Shown one piece after another: positions 15,673-25,536 of a stretch of 32,041 nucleotides of DNA. The stretch is taken from the NCBI GenBank assembly GCA_031273495.1, contig JAISRT010000001.1, forward strand, positions 1-32,041, read 5' to 3'. Numbering within the stretch: position 1 is the stretch's first letter; every line of letters begins with the position of its first letter. The notes below the pieces were generated by a model. The model saw only the letters and a program-made list of their open reading frames with translations. It was not told the DNA's origin and searched no databases. This DNA comes from Candidatus Ancillula kalotermitis (GTDB taxonomy: Bacteria; Actinomycetota; Actinomycetes; Actinomycetales; Bifidobacteriaceae). The translations under genes were made by a program, and so were the position numbers.

Positions 15673-15886
15673 CCTCCCCGCATCATCCTTGGGCTTGTCT
15701 GTCCCATGTCATCCTTGGCTTTATGCCGAGGATCCATCACGCACACATCGCACCCCGCGTCGCCCCCGCCCGCCCCTTCATGTCATCCTTGGCTTTATGC
15801 CGAGGATCCATACATCAAGCCACCCTGGACCCTCGGGACAAGCCCAAGGGTGACACGGGAACGGACACCCCGCGCCCAAGGATGAC
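15673..15886. repeat. Dispersed palindromic repeat cluster B
   Basis: Starts directly at the tilS stop codon. Two near-identical copies of the hairpin ATCCTTGGCTTTATGCCGAG (9-bp stem) occur around 15708 and 15784. A partial copy of the CTTGTC form is at about 15683 and an inverted copy (GGACCCTCGGGACAAGCC) at about 15830. A truncated GCGCCCAAGGATGACA edge is at about 15870. Same family as clusters A, C and D. Confidence 0.85.
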
Positions 15887-16464
<578 letters not shown>

Positions 16465-16496
16465 TCAAGCCCCACCGCAGTCAGTAATACTGTTTT

Positions 16497-16516
16497 CCTA
16501 CACTTCGCAGTGTAGG
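16497..16516. terminator. Hairpin between convergent ferredoxin and smc genes
   Basis: CCTACACT-TCGC-AGTGTAGG is a perfect 8-bp stem with a tetraloop in the gap between two convergent genes. The T-run on the plus side is weak (AGGTTTG), so it may be a poor or bidirectional terminator. Confidence 0.5.
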
Positions 16517-16581
16517 AGGTTTGTGCATGCAAATTCTAGTGTTGCATAGTGTTTTCTGCGCGGTGAACTTCTCAAATGTTG

Positions 16582-19500
16582 CTATAACTTCTGTGAGATG
16601 ACCTGTGTCACACCATCGTTGCGCATAGTGATTCCGTAGAGCGAGTCGGCGACCTCCATTGTCCGCTTCTGATGCGTGATGATAAGCAGTTGTGAACTCG
16701 ACTTGAGGTCCCGGAATATCTTCAGCAGCCGAGAAAGATTAACGTCATCTAGCGCCGCCTCGACCTCGTCCATAACGTAGAATGGTGACGGGCGTGCCTT
16801 AAAAATGGCAACCAACATAGCGACCGCGACCAACGACCGCTCGCCTCCTGAGAGCAATGACAGCCTTGAAATGCGCTTCCCCGCTGGAGTGGCTTGAATC
16901 TCAATACCAGTGTTTAGCAGGTCATTCTCGTCGACAAGTTTCAAGTGCCCCTTACCACCTGGGAATAGCGTGGCGAACACCTTCTCGAACTCCGCCGCAG
17001 TGTCGTCAAATGCTGCCTTAAACGAGCTCACAGTCTTGTCGTCAATAGTCGAGATCATCTCCAGCAAGTCTTTCCGTCCCTTTTCCACGTCCTCAAGCTG
17101 ACTGGATAAATGCTTATAACGCTCCTCAAGGGCCTCAAACTCCTCCATTGCAAGCGGGTTAACCTTCCCAAGCGCCCTCAGATCGGATACCGCCTTAGCA
17201 TGCCTCGCCTCCTGCTCCTTGCGATTAAAAGGCACCTCAACAATCTTGGTGTTGTCATTCGGGTCAATCTTTTTCACGGGAACACTCGCATTAAATTCGC
17301 GCAGTAACTCAGCAGGCTGCAGATACACCTCATTCAGGATACGCTCGTGTAGGTTCTCGATTTTGGAGTCGATCGCTACGCTTTCAAGCTCAGTATTGTG
17401 CAACTTGTCACTAACTTTGTGTAGTTCACTCGCCGTCAGCTTGAGAACTTGCCGCGCCTTGAGCAACTGCTCATTAGAGTCAGTCTGCGCCGCGATCAGT
17501 TCATTCTTCACGTTGACGGCAGCCGCATAAGAGTCGAATATGTATTTCAGCACGGTCTGTGCAAGCGTTTCGACCTCTTTAGCTTTGTTGAGTTTCACTT
17601 TTTGCGCTTTCTCGTGCTCCAGTGCGTCTTTCCGTGCCTTTTCTTCAGCCTCCGCTTGTTGTTTTAGTTCACTGAAACGCTTCTTGAGCTCCTCGTTTTG
17701 CGTTTTCTTCACGGCGAGGTCATTATACAAGTCTTGGAACTTACTCCGCGCTTCCTCTAGTTTAACGTCCGCTACAGCCGCCAACTCGACAGCGTCCTCA
17801 ACACTCTGCTGGTTGTCCTCGGAGTTCTGGAGCTGCTTAAACTGTTCGCGCAATACTAATTCACTACTTTCGGCAGCCGTAATGCGCTCTGTTGTGGACT
17901 CGATTTGATTCTCGAGGCGCTTTTTCTCCACGTCAATCTGATTCATCTGGCTCAGTAGTATCTGCCTCTTATGGTCAACTTGCTGCGCGCCCATCCTGTG
18001 CTCATTTAACCGCTGCCGCGCTACTTTAGATGCCTCTTGCGACTTCTCGACACTTTGCAACTTCTTCTCTAAGTCCTTTTTGAGTTTAACCACATCTTTC
18101 GACTCATGCTCAAGCTCAGTTTCGGCTTCGCGGATTTGCTCGCGTATCGACTTCTTCACGTCATTTGACGCATTGTTGGCATTCTTCTTTTCGTGGTATA
18201 ATAACTCACCGTCTAGGTTTAGCACTGAGAAATCTGACGCTGTTTCTGCGAGGAGGTTCGCCAACTTCTCGGAACTTGCTAGGGCGAAATCAGACCCCAC
18301 TTCTTTGCACAACTCTGCGACGCTATCCTTAACTTTGCGTAAATGCTGAATCGATGTGGCAGTTTTGAGCTTGCGATTCTTGAGGACCACATCTTCGCCC
18401 AACTGCTGTTGTAGCAGCCCTTTAAGCGTATCTATTGTCCCCGAAATCGTGGCAGTCTTCTGCATCTTATCGTTCAAGACCCTCTGCGCCGACTCTAAAT
18501 CTGCGCTGTTCTTCATCTCAAACACTTCCGCATTTTCAAGTTCGGCCTCAACTATTTCGCCGTGTTTTTTGAGTTTCTGTAACTCTTTTTCGACTGTGGC
18601 AATGTCCTTCGTGAACTCTTGAACCTCGAACATAATGCGATTTAGGTGTTCCTTGTCATTCTTCAAGTTCTCATTTGAGTTAGCCATCAACTTCTTGTTT
18701 GCGTCAATTTGCGTCTCAATCTTCGCCATCTCAGTCTGCTTTTCATTCGCCGTCTGCGTGATAATCTGGACTTGGTGCGCCTTCACCTTCGCGTCCTCGT
18801 CCGCTTTAGTCAATGCAGTTTTCGCATCGTCCACCTTTTTCGCTAGTGAGTTAAGTTCAGCTTCAAAAGTTTCCTGTTCTAGTCGGGCTTTCTCGGCACT
18901 TTTTAGCAACTTCTCAGGATCTTGCCCTTCATAAAGCAGTGACGACTCACTCAAGAAATTCTGGCGCTGTATGCTGAGACTGATTAATGACTCAAACCGC
19001 TGCTGCAGTGAGTCCAGGCGATGAATTTTGTCAGTTATCTCCTGCACGCTCTTTGATGTCAACTGTTGCTCTAATTTTGTTATACCACTCTCAACATTTT
19101 TGACCTCTACACCGAGTTCGCCACGTTTACGGCGCAATTCGTCAACAATTTTGGCGCTGTTCTGTTTAACACTGTATAGCTGTTGTAGATCATCCGCTAG
19201 AATACGGCACAACGAGTCCTTGAGATCAGCTTGAATACTGTTTGCCCGCTTCGCAACATTCGCCTGCCTACCGAGCGGTCCGAGCTGGCGTCGCACCTCA
19301 AAAATCAAGTCATTCAGCCTGTCGAGGTTCCCCTTCATCGAGTCAAGTTTACGCACCGCCTTCTCTTTGCGCTGGCGATGTTTCAGCACACCTGCCGCCT
19401 CCTCAATAAACCCACGTCTGTCCATAGGCGTAGCGTTCAAGATTCGGTCAAGGCGCCCCTGACCGACAATAACATGCATTTGCCTGCCGAGCCCAGTGTC

Positions 19501-19890
19501 ACTCAGCAACTCTTGAATATCAACCAGCCGGCAAGACTCACCGTTAATCTCATATTCACTACCACCACCACGGTACATAGTCCGCTTTATTGTAACTTCA
19601 GTGTATTCAATCGGCAGCGCACCGTCACTATTATCAATCGTCAACGATACTTCTGCACGCCCCAACGCTGTGGTCTTCCCATCGCTTCCGGCAAATATAA
19701 CGTCGTCCATTTTGTTACCGCGCAAAGTCTTTGCACCCTGCTCCCCCATCACCCAGCTCAAAGCATCGACAACATTTGACTTACCCGAGCCGTTAGGCCC
19801 GACGATACAAGTGATGCCTGGCTCAAGGATTAACTGAGTTTTCGACGCAAAAGACTTGAAACCTCGCAACGTTAGGTTTTTCAGATACAT
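16582..19890 (-). CDS. smc: Chromosome segregation ATPase SMC (shortened hinge)
   Basis: DNA-organising ATPase that acts with ScpA/ScpB as condensin. The N-terminal head has Walker A 'GPNGSGKSNVVDALSWVMG' (about 31-49) and Q-loop 'GEQGAKTLRG'. The C-terminal head has signature 'LSLLSGGERSLVAVAML' and Walker B 'FYVMDEVEAALDD'. Two long charged coiled coils occupy about 165-490 and 575-930. At 1102 aa it is roughly 80-90 aa shorter than usual actinobacterial SMC. The shortage falls at the hinge (about 490-575): the second half of the hinge ('FSVLNLDGELLYH') is recognisable, but the first half with its Gly-rich dimer interface is not. AGGAGG 7 nt upstream supports the ATG at 19890. rnc, ftsY and other usual neighbours are absent. 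Confidence 0.96.
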   Translation of the reverse strand: MYLKNLTLRGFKSFASKTQLILEPGITCIVGPNGSGKSNVVDALSWVMGEQGAKTLRGNKMDDVIFAGSDGKTTALGRAEVSLTIDNSDGALPIEYTEVTIKRTMYRGGGSEYEINGESCRLVDIQELLSDTGLGRQMHVIVGQGRLDRILNATPMDRRGFIEEAAGVLKHRQRKEKAVRKLDSMKGNLDRLNDLIFEVRRQLGPLGRQANVAKRANSIQADLKDSLCRILADDLQQLYSVKQNSAKIVDELRRKRGELGVEVKNVESGITKLEQQLTSKSVQEITDKIHRLDSLQQRFESLISLSIQRQNFLSESSLLYEGQDPEKLLKSAEKARLEQETFEAELNSLAKKVDDAKTALTKADEDAKVKAHQVQIITQTANEKQTEMAKIETQIDANKKLMANSNENLKNDKEHLNRIMFEVQEFTKDIATVEKELQKLKKHGEIVEAELENAEVFEMKNSADLESAQRVLNDKMQKTATISGTIDTLKGLLQQQLGEDVVLKNRKLKTATSIQHLRKVKDSVAELCKEVGSDFALASSEKLANLLAETASDFSVLNLDGELLYHEKKNANNASNDVKKSIREQIREAETELEHESKDVVKLKKDLEKKLQSVEKSQEASKVARQRLNEHRMGAQQVDHKRQILLSQMNQIDVEKKRLENQIESTTERITAAESSELVLREQFKQLQNSEDNQQSVEDAVELAAVADVKLEEARSKFQDLYNDLAVKKTQNEELKKRFSELKQQAEAEEKARKDALEHEKAQKVKLNKAKEVETLAQTVLKYIFDSYAAAVNVKNELIAAQTDSNEQLLKARQVLKLTASELHKVSDKLHNTELESVAIDSKIENLHERILNEVYLQPAELLREFNASVPVKKIDPNDNTKIVEVPFNRKEQEARHAKAVSDLRALGKVNPLAMEEFEALEERYKHLSSQLEDVEKGRKDLLEMISTIDDKTVSSFKAAFDDTAAEFEKVFATLFPGGKGHLKLVDENDLLNTGIEIQATPAGKRISRLSLLSGGERSLVAVAMLVAIFKARPSPFYVMDEVEAALDDVNLSRLLKIFRDLKSSSQLLIITHQKRTMEVADSLYGITMRNDGVTQVISQKL

Positions 19891-19916
19891 TTCACGCCTC
19901 CTGTTAGGATATGACT

Positions 19917-19925
19917 AGTATAGCA
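19917..19925 (-). promoter_or_regulatory. smc promoter
   Basis: Extended -10 TGCTATACT on the minus strand, about 27 nt before the smc ATG, with an AGGAGG in the leader. A TAAACT 18 nt upstream is a weak -35. Confidence 0.65.
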
Positions 19926-19943
19926 CTTTCCAGTCCGCAAAGT

Positions 19944-22157
19944 TTAGCCACTACACCCGTTACGCCCCGCTACTTTGTCCTCGTCGCTACAAGTGTGGTT
20001 CGGGTTTGTTGGGTCGGAGTCCTTAGCGTCATCTGATGCATACGACCTACCCGTCAAGAACGACTTGTCAGCGTCCGGTATTGGCTTAGGTTGCGCACCA
20101 GTAGCCTGTAGCATATCCTTCATATACGGTTGAACCAAATATTGTGCAATCGCTCCAGAAGTCCACCGCCGCATATACCGACCGTTCATACTCATATTCG
20201 TCAACGGAACGTCCCCTTGTGCATTTCCAACCCATCCCGCAGTGCACGCTTGAACCACACATGCTAGCGTCCAGAGGTGAAACTCATTCTCGGAGGTCCC
20301 AGTCTTCGCCCCGACGTCCCACCCCGAAATACGGGCTTGATTTGCCACGCCTTGTGTAACATTAGTCTTCAGTGCCCAAAACGCAGTGTTCGCCACTTTC
20401 TCGTCAAGCACCCGTTCGCAGTTCGCACTCGGCGGTTCATATTCCTTCTCGGACTGATCAACTATTCGCACTATGCCCACAGGAGAACAGTGTATTCCAC
20501 CAGATGCCACGGTTGCGTAAGAGTTCGCCATAGTCAGTGGAGAAACATTTTCAGTACCAATCACCATTGCAGGCCCTAAATACTTCGGATCCGAGATGTC
20601 ACCATGCAATTCATCCACAATACCCATCATCTTCGCAGTGTCCCCCCAAGAGCACATACCATCAATTCCCGCCATCTGAATCATCGGGATGTTGAGCGAC
20701 TGGTTAAACCCGTTTAGCGGAGTTGAAGACCCTGTGTCGCCATTGTAGTTTTTGGGAGTCCAAGGGTTAAACGGCGCGGCACAAGCGAACTGAGAAGCGA
20801 TGAATGGATACTTAATCTTGCCGTAAAGCGAGTCGTAGAGCCCGTGCCCGTTGCGCAGCCAATCAACTAGCACCACCAATTTTATTGAGGAACCAGGCGA
20901 AAAGCCATTACTCCCGCCCTCGGAGCGCCCGACAGCGTAGTTCACAGCAGTATCAATCGCATTTGGGTCGGTCTGGGCACCATTATATGGCCTGTTCTGC
21001 GCCATGGCGATCACCTTACCAGTCCCAGGCTCGACAGTGACTAATACATCTTCCATTCCTGACTTATCATCCGCTGGCACCATATCTACAACATGTTCCG
21101 CCGCCGCATTCTGTGCTGCCATATTGAGCGTCGTGTAGATTTTCAGCCCAGACTGGTATAAAAAGCGCTTCCGGTCGTCAATCGTTATTCCATACTGCGG
21201 ACTGTGCAGGATTTGGTTGACCACATAGTCGCAGAAGAACGCAGCGTTTTTCGCAGACTGGCACCCTACTGGGACATCTGTGACGTGCAACATATCCGCT
21301 AGTTTCGTTGACACTGCCTCGTCGTGTTGCTCTTTTGTTATGAAGTTCTGCTCCAACATCAAGTCTAGGACTATATTACGCTGTTTCACTGCCTCCTCAG
21401 GATAAGTTAGCGGGTCATACATGACGGGAGACTTGGTGGTCCCTGCAATCAGTGCGGCCTCAGCGATAGACAGGTCTTTGGCGTCCTTGTTGAAATACTT
21501 TTTGCTACTCGACTGCGCACCGTACACATTAGGTCCAAACGGCGCTACGTTCAGATACCCTTCAAGAATTTGCTCCTTGCTCATCTTCTTCTCGATGTCA
21601 AACGCAGACTTGGCCTCCTTGAGTTTTCGGTAAATGGTCTGCTCCTTCGCGTGATAAGCAGCGATTGGGTCTGCCTCCTGCAACGCATTGTCAATCAACA
21701 GGTTCTTCACGTATTGTTGGGTTATCGTCGACCCACCTTGAGTGTCCGCGCCGTCAGAAGAATAGGTTTTGAAAAAGCCACGCACCATCCCCATCGCGTC
21801 AATTCCATCATGTTCATAAAATCGCTTGTCCTCGCGTGCAATCACGGCATTCTGCAAGTTCTTCGATATTTTGTCGAGTGGCACCACTATACGGTCCTGG
21901 GCGTAGAACTTGGCAATCTCAGTCGTCCCGTCCGCGGCATACATAATAGTCTCGGTCGAAAGGCTATTATTATACTGGTCAGTCTCAATGTCATTAAATG
22001 CGTTGTCTGCCACATCTTTGAACTGGTTAAGGCCATACGCAAGTGGCAAAAGCGTCGCACCAGCAACAACCCCAGCAACTGCGGCAAGTAGAATCATCGA
22101 TGCAAAAGTCCCCAACTTGAACCTAGACTCAAGTTTTACACCATCTTTTGCACTCAT
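19944..22157 (-). CDS. Class A penicillin-binding protein (transglycosylase/transpeptidase)
   Basis: Bifunctional enzyme that polymerises and cross-links peptidoglycan outside the membrane. A short cytoplasmic tail and one transmembrane helix (about 18-45) are followed by the GT51 domain with 'EDKRFYEHDGID' (catalytic Glu), 'GGSTITQQYVKNLL' and 'EGYLNVAPFGPNVYGAQ'. The transpeptidase domain has 'PGSSIK' (SxxK, about 423), 'SLN' (SxN, about 487) and 'KTGTSE' (about 618). The tail has no PASTA domain. The ORF track starts at 22193, but the -10 element ends 6 nt before ATG 22157, so the shorter form (737 aa) on a leaderless mRNA is preferred. PonA/PBP1-like; the exact symbol is uncertain. Confidence 0.95.
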   Translation of the reverse strand: MSAKDGVKLESRFKLGTFASMILLAAVAGVVAGATLLPLAYGLNQFKDVADNAFNDIETDQYNNSLSTETIMYAADGTTEIAKFYAQDRIVVPLDKISKNLQNAVIAREDKRFYEHDGIDAMGMVRGFFKTYSSDGADTQGGSTITQQYVKNLLIDNALQEADPIAAYHAKEQTIYRKLKEAKSAFDIEKKMSKEQILEGYLNVAPFGPNVYGAQSSSKKYFNKDAKDLSIAEAALIAGTTKSPVMYDPLTYPEEAVKQRNIVLDLMLEQNFITKEQHDEAVSTKLADMLHVTDVPVGCQSAKNAAFFCDYVVNQILHSPQYGITIDDRKRFLYQSGLKIYTTLNMAAQNAAAEHVVDMVPADDKSGMEDVLVTVEPGTGKVIAMAQNRPYNGAQTDPNAIDTAVNYAVGRSEGGSNGFSPGSSIKLVVLVDWLRNGHGLYDSLYGKIKYPFIASQFACAAPFNPWTPKNYNGDTGSSTPLNGFNQSLNIPMIQMAGIDGMCSWGDTAKMMGIVDELHGDISDPKYLGPAMVIGTENVSPLTMANSYATVASGGIHCSPVGIVRIVDQSEKEYEPPSANCERVLDEKVANTAFWALKTNVTQGVANQARISGWDVGAKTGTSENEFHLWTLACVVQACTAGWVGNAQGDVPLTNMSMNGRYMRRWTSGAIAQYLVQPYMKDMLQATGAQPKPIPDADKSFLTGRSYASDDAKDSDPTNPNHTCSDEDKVAGRNGCSG

Positions 22158-22163
22158 ACCTAT

Positions 22164-22172
22164 AGTATAGCA
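22164..22172 (-). promoter_or_regulatory. Extended -10 promoter of the PBP gene (leaderless)
   Basis: TGC-TATACT, then ATAGGT, then ATG at 22157. It lies inside the longer frame given in the ORF track, which argues against that upstream start. It is preceded by GCGAATGAAGTTA, shared with the ferredoxin promoter. Confidence 0.65.
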
Positions 22173-22194
22173 CATAACTTCATTCGCGTGCACG

Positions 22195-22357
22195 TCCCCA
22201 TGTCACCCTTGGGCGCGGTGGGTTCGTCCCATGTCACCCTTGGGCTTGTCCCGAGGGTCCACACTGGCGCGGGGTGTCCGATGGATCCTCGGCATAAAGC
22301 CAAGGATGACAATAATGTAAAGCCAAGGATGATAATAATGCAATGCCAAGGATGACA
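22195..22357. repeat. Dispersed palindromic repeat cluster C
   Basis: Holds two copies of the TGTCACCCTTGGGC form (one complete with CTTGTCCCGAGGGTCCA) and one GGATCCTCGGCATAAAGCC form. These are followed by a short tandem array of about 23 nt (AAAGCCAAGGATGACAATAATG, three imperfect units). It separates the PBP gene from the helicase and forms the left edge of the three-gene cassette. Confidence 0.85.
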
Positions 22358-22379
22358 CATTATCGCATTGTCCCTCAGG

Positions 22380-25300
22380 TCATGGCGTCACTCCCGCGGT
22401 GAGGCTGACCAGTTCGAAGTTGTCCCCGATCTTCTCGCGGGTGCTGATGTCTTTGATGAGCAGTGCCAACGCTTTCGAATACTTTTGCATGTCGCGTCCC
22501 TCACTCGTCTGGGTGTTGAAACGGCTGACCGCAGCGCCTATTGCCTGTTCATGCTCCCGACAAGTTTCCCGCATTTTCGTTAAGCTCGCACGCGGGTCGT
22601 CGAACCCGATGAGCGTCTCACCTGCCGAGTCAGTGGTTATGAGGTAGTGCGGGTGCAGCCACTTACCCCTCTCAGACTCACTCGCGCCAGAGTCAGACGG
22701 TGCCGAATAATGCCTTAGCGTCCAGAAGGTCAAGTCTTCATCAAGTGCGCAATGTAATCCAAAAGGTTTCCGGTCAAGCTCAATGCGCTCTTGGGGAGTC
22801 AAACTCTTGATGAACCGCATTAAGTCAGCGCGGAAATCCCCGAGCCCAAGGTCCATAATCGAAATCCCTGCCCCCATCTCCTCAAGGTCAACAATCTCAT
22901 TCTGGAGCCGTTTAAGTTGCGTGGCGCGAAACTGCAAGTCCTGGTCATCCTGGTTCAGCAAATTGTCGTCACCAGTTGCGGAGAGACTCAGTATTTTCAT
23001 GCGCCGTTGAACCCTTTCTTGAAGGTTGAGATACTGGTCAAGGTCACTTTCCGGCCAGAAGTTCACCATTTGCACTTGAGTATTTGGCGACCCGATACGG
23101 TCAATGCGTCCAAATCGCTGAATAATGCGCACCGGGTTCCAGTGGATGTCGTAATTGACCACAAAATCGCAGTCTTGAAGATTCTGTCCCTCCGAAATGA
23201 CGTCAGTAGTCACCAAAATGTCAATGTCACGCCCAGAATCCTCACCCCTCATCTTCGCCACCGGTGCGAAATCGCGTAGTAATTCGTTGAAGCCATCATT
23301 TTTTACAGGACTTGTGCACTGAGTTTGTTGCCCTGTGATGAGTGCAAGTGTGAAATCGCTAGACAGACTACTGGATAAATTGTGGTAAAGATATTGGGCA
23401 GTGTCGGCGAATGCGGTGAAAATCAGCACTTTACGATTCTTGGCGTTAATGGGATGCTTAATCTTCTTGGCGATGATCCTCTGCAACTCTTGAAGCTTAT
23501 TGTCATATTCATCTCGCAATTCAACAGTCTGAGATAGAATTTCGGACAGACTCGTAATGTCTAACTCTAAGTCGTGCAAATACATTTTAACGTTCATATC
23601 ACCCATCTCGATCGGATTGTGTGCACTGGAACTCTTTTTCTGGTTCATTGTAAAACTCTCAACCAGTTCAAAATCGTCGCTACTAAAGTCTTCTGTGGGG
23701 TCAAACTCAACCGCTTCAAGTGTAGTACTGTAATTCTGGTTATGCTCGAGAAAACCTGTGAGCCTCTTCTCAACGTAGCGGTAATACTCTAAAACTCTAC
23801 TAACAGTCTTGACAAATGCGTCCGTTGAACTTTCGAGCCTCTTAAGCATATTGACGCGCATAAAATTCTGCACACCGCGCTCACGACCACGCCGTCCCGC
23901 CCCTGAAAACTCGTCTGACACTTCATACTTCACCAACTCATCTTCATAGACATAGTTAATCGGGGCATACGCACTCATATTCAAAGACTCCAACCGGTCA
24001 AAAAGCTCGTGATATGACAAGCCGTCACCGATTTTGGGGGCAACTGAAATGGGTGCAAGTCGCTCGGGGAACTTCCCCACTGCGTCGATATCATAACTGT
24101 TCTCAATGTGGCGCCGACTCCTCGCAATTGTCACTGAGTCAAGGAGCTCAAAAAACTCGTCAGTGAGCAGGTGTAAAAGGTTCTTCGTGGTCTGCTCGTC
24201 TGGTGTGAAAGTCTTCCACTGGGAATACGCCGCCTGTGCCTGTTTGAAAATGTGTTTGACTGAACTGTTGAAGTCTGTGAACTCGTTCAGGCGCTCAAGG
24301 TCACCATAATGTGCAATCGCTAGTTGATTCGCGAGGTCTGAGAAATTGTTGTTCACTGGTGTCGCCGAAAGCATGAGCACCCGACTGGGAACGCCTTTAG
24401 AAATAACCTTCTCAATCAACTGTTCGTAGCGCCCCCCGTTGCCGTTGCGGAAATTGTGCGACTCGTCAATGACCACCAAATCGTAGTTCCCCCAGTTGAC
24501 TCGACTGAGATCGATACCGTTACTAATGCCCTTCTCGCGCGTCAAATCGGTGTGAAAGAGGACATCATAATTGAAGTGGTCCTCCTGCAAATTGTTGCTA
24601 GTATAGTTCGAACGCCAAGTGTTCCAGTTTTCGGCAAGTTTCTTCGGGCAAAGCACTAAAACATTCTTGCCGCGGTCCTCATAATATTTAATCACACTGA
24701 GCGCTGTGAAAGTTTTACCGAGCCCAACGCTGTCTGCAAGTATACAGCCTCGGTATTTCTCGAGCTTCTTGATGATGATTTTCGACGCGTCCTCTTGGAA
24801 GTCATAGAGCATTTTGAACACTTTCGAGCTCTGATACTGGTCGAGGTTCGTGTCGTCAAGTTCGCTTTCAATTTCGTCGAGATAGTTCTGGAAGATGTGA
24901 TATAATGTGAAGTAGTAAATGAATTGGGGAGAGTTCTCCTTATAGGCGTAGTCAAGTGTTGTTGCCAGTTCCTCGGTAACATCAGTGGTTTTGTCGTGCC
25001 GGTCACTGAAAATCTGGTCAAAAGTGTCCTTAAGGTGCGGCACTATTTCGTTACTCTCTTTGGTGATAATATTACTGATTGCATTGGTGTGGGTCCGCTT
25101 AAGGTTCGAAGTCGTGAAGCCATTTATTGGCCAGTAGGTCGCCGTATCGGTTGAAATCATCGTGTTGATTGGGGCGTTCTCGAGCAGGGATTTGAACTGT
25201 GTCCTCTCGCGCACCCATTTTGCACATCGTTTCGCCAGGTCAGAGCTTTGTAAATCGTTCTTGAGCCTCAACTCGAACATATCGCCAAAAATTTCACGTT

Positions 25301-25529
25301 CACGCAGTATTTGGAACTCCTTATCGGGCTTCGACTTCTCAAGGACGTCAATAAATGTCGGCTCAGTGAAGAGGAATTGGAACTTTTGCACACTTTCTAG
25401 CTCGGCGTGCAGTGCTTGGTAAGTGTAAATTGAGAAGCGTGGTGCCGCCACTTGTAGGACTTTCGACTGCGTTAAGGCGCTCTTTAAATCGTCGAGTACA
25501 CAGTTGTTGACCTGATCAAAAACTTCCAC
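22380..25529 (-). CDS. SNF2-like helicase with N-terminal PLD-like region
   Basis: 1049-aa superfamily 2 DNA translocase. The N-terminal 200 aa ('RFSIYTYQALHAELESV', 'FQFLFTEPTF', 'WPINGFTTSNL') resemble the PLD-like module of a bacterial helicase family linked to defence islands, though I see no HxK catalytic motif. The ATPase core has Walker A 'ADSVGLGKTFTA' (about 265), DEAH-like 'VVIDESHNFRN' (about 355), motif III 'MLSATPVNN' (about 390), and in the second lobe 'TDVISEGQNLQDC' and motif VI 'QRFGRIDRIGS' (about 790-820). The C-terminal 200 aa are unassigned. It starts 7 nt after the DUF262 stop and is the last gene of a three-gene unit. A role in anti-phage defence is inferred from architecture and neighbours. 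Confidence 0.88.
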   Translation of the reverse strand: MEVFDQVNNCVLDDLKSALTQSKVLQVAAPRFSIYTYQALHAELESVQKFQFLFTEPTFIDVLEKSKPDKEFQILREREIFGDMFELRLKNDLQSSDLAKRCAKWVRERTQFKSLLENAPINTMISTDTATYWPINGFTTSNLKRTHTNAISNIITKESNEIVPHLKDTFDQIFSDRHDKTTDVTEELATTLDYAYKENSPQFIYYFTLYHIFQNYLDEIESELDDTNLDQYQSSKVFKMLYDFQEDASKIIIKKLEKYRGCILADSVGLGKTFTALSVIKYYEDRGKNVLVLCPKKLAENWNTWRSNYTSNNLQEDHFNYDVLFHTDLTREKGISNGIDLSRVNWGNYDLVVIDESHNFRNGNGGRYEQLIEKVISKGVPSRVLMLSATPVNNNFSDLANQLAIAHYGDLERLNEFTDFNSSVKHIFKQAQAAYSQWKTFTPDEQTTKNLLHLLTDEFFELLDSVTIARSRRHIENSYDIDAVGKFPERLAPISVAPKIGDGLSYHELFDRLESLNMSAYAPINYVYEDELVKYEVSDEFSGAGRRGRERGVQNFMRVNMLKRLESSTDAFVKTVSRVLEYYRYVEKRLTGFLEHNQNYSTTLEAVEFDPTEDFSSDDFELVESFTMNQKKSSSAHNPIEMGDMNVKMYLHDLELDITSLSEILSQTVELRDEYDNKLQELQRIIAKKIKHPINAKNRKVLIFTAFADTAQYLYHNLSSSLSSDFTLALITGQQTQCTSPVKNDGFNELLRDFAPVAKMRGEDSGRDIDILVTTDVISEGQNLQDCDFVVNYDIHWNPVRIIQRFGRIDRIGSPNTQVQMVNFWPESDLDQYLNLQERVQRRMKILSLSATGDDNLLNQDDQDLQFRATQLKRLQNEIVDLEEMGAGISIMDLGLGDFRADLMRFIKSLTPQERIELDRKPFGLHCALDEDLTFWTLRHYSAPSDSGASESERGKWLHPHYLITTDSAGETLIGFDDPRASLTKMRETCREHEQAIGAAVSRFNTQTSEGRDMQKYSKALALLIKDISTREKIGDNFELVSLTAGVTP

Positions 25530-25536
25530 ATTAAAC

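Noticed and set aside
22300-22357. Possible CRISPR array (regular AAAGCCAAGGATGACAATAATG units)
   Set aside because: Only about three units, no unique spacers of constant length, no cas genes; the units are edges of the dispersed hairpin family in tandem.
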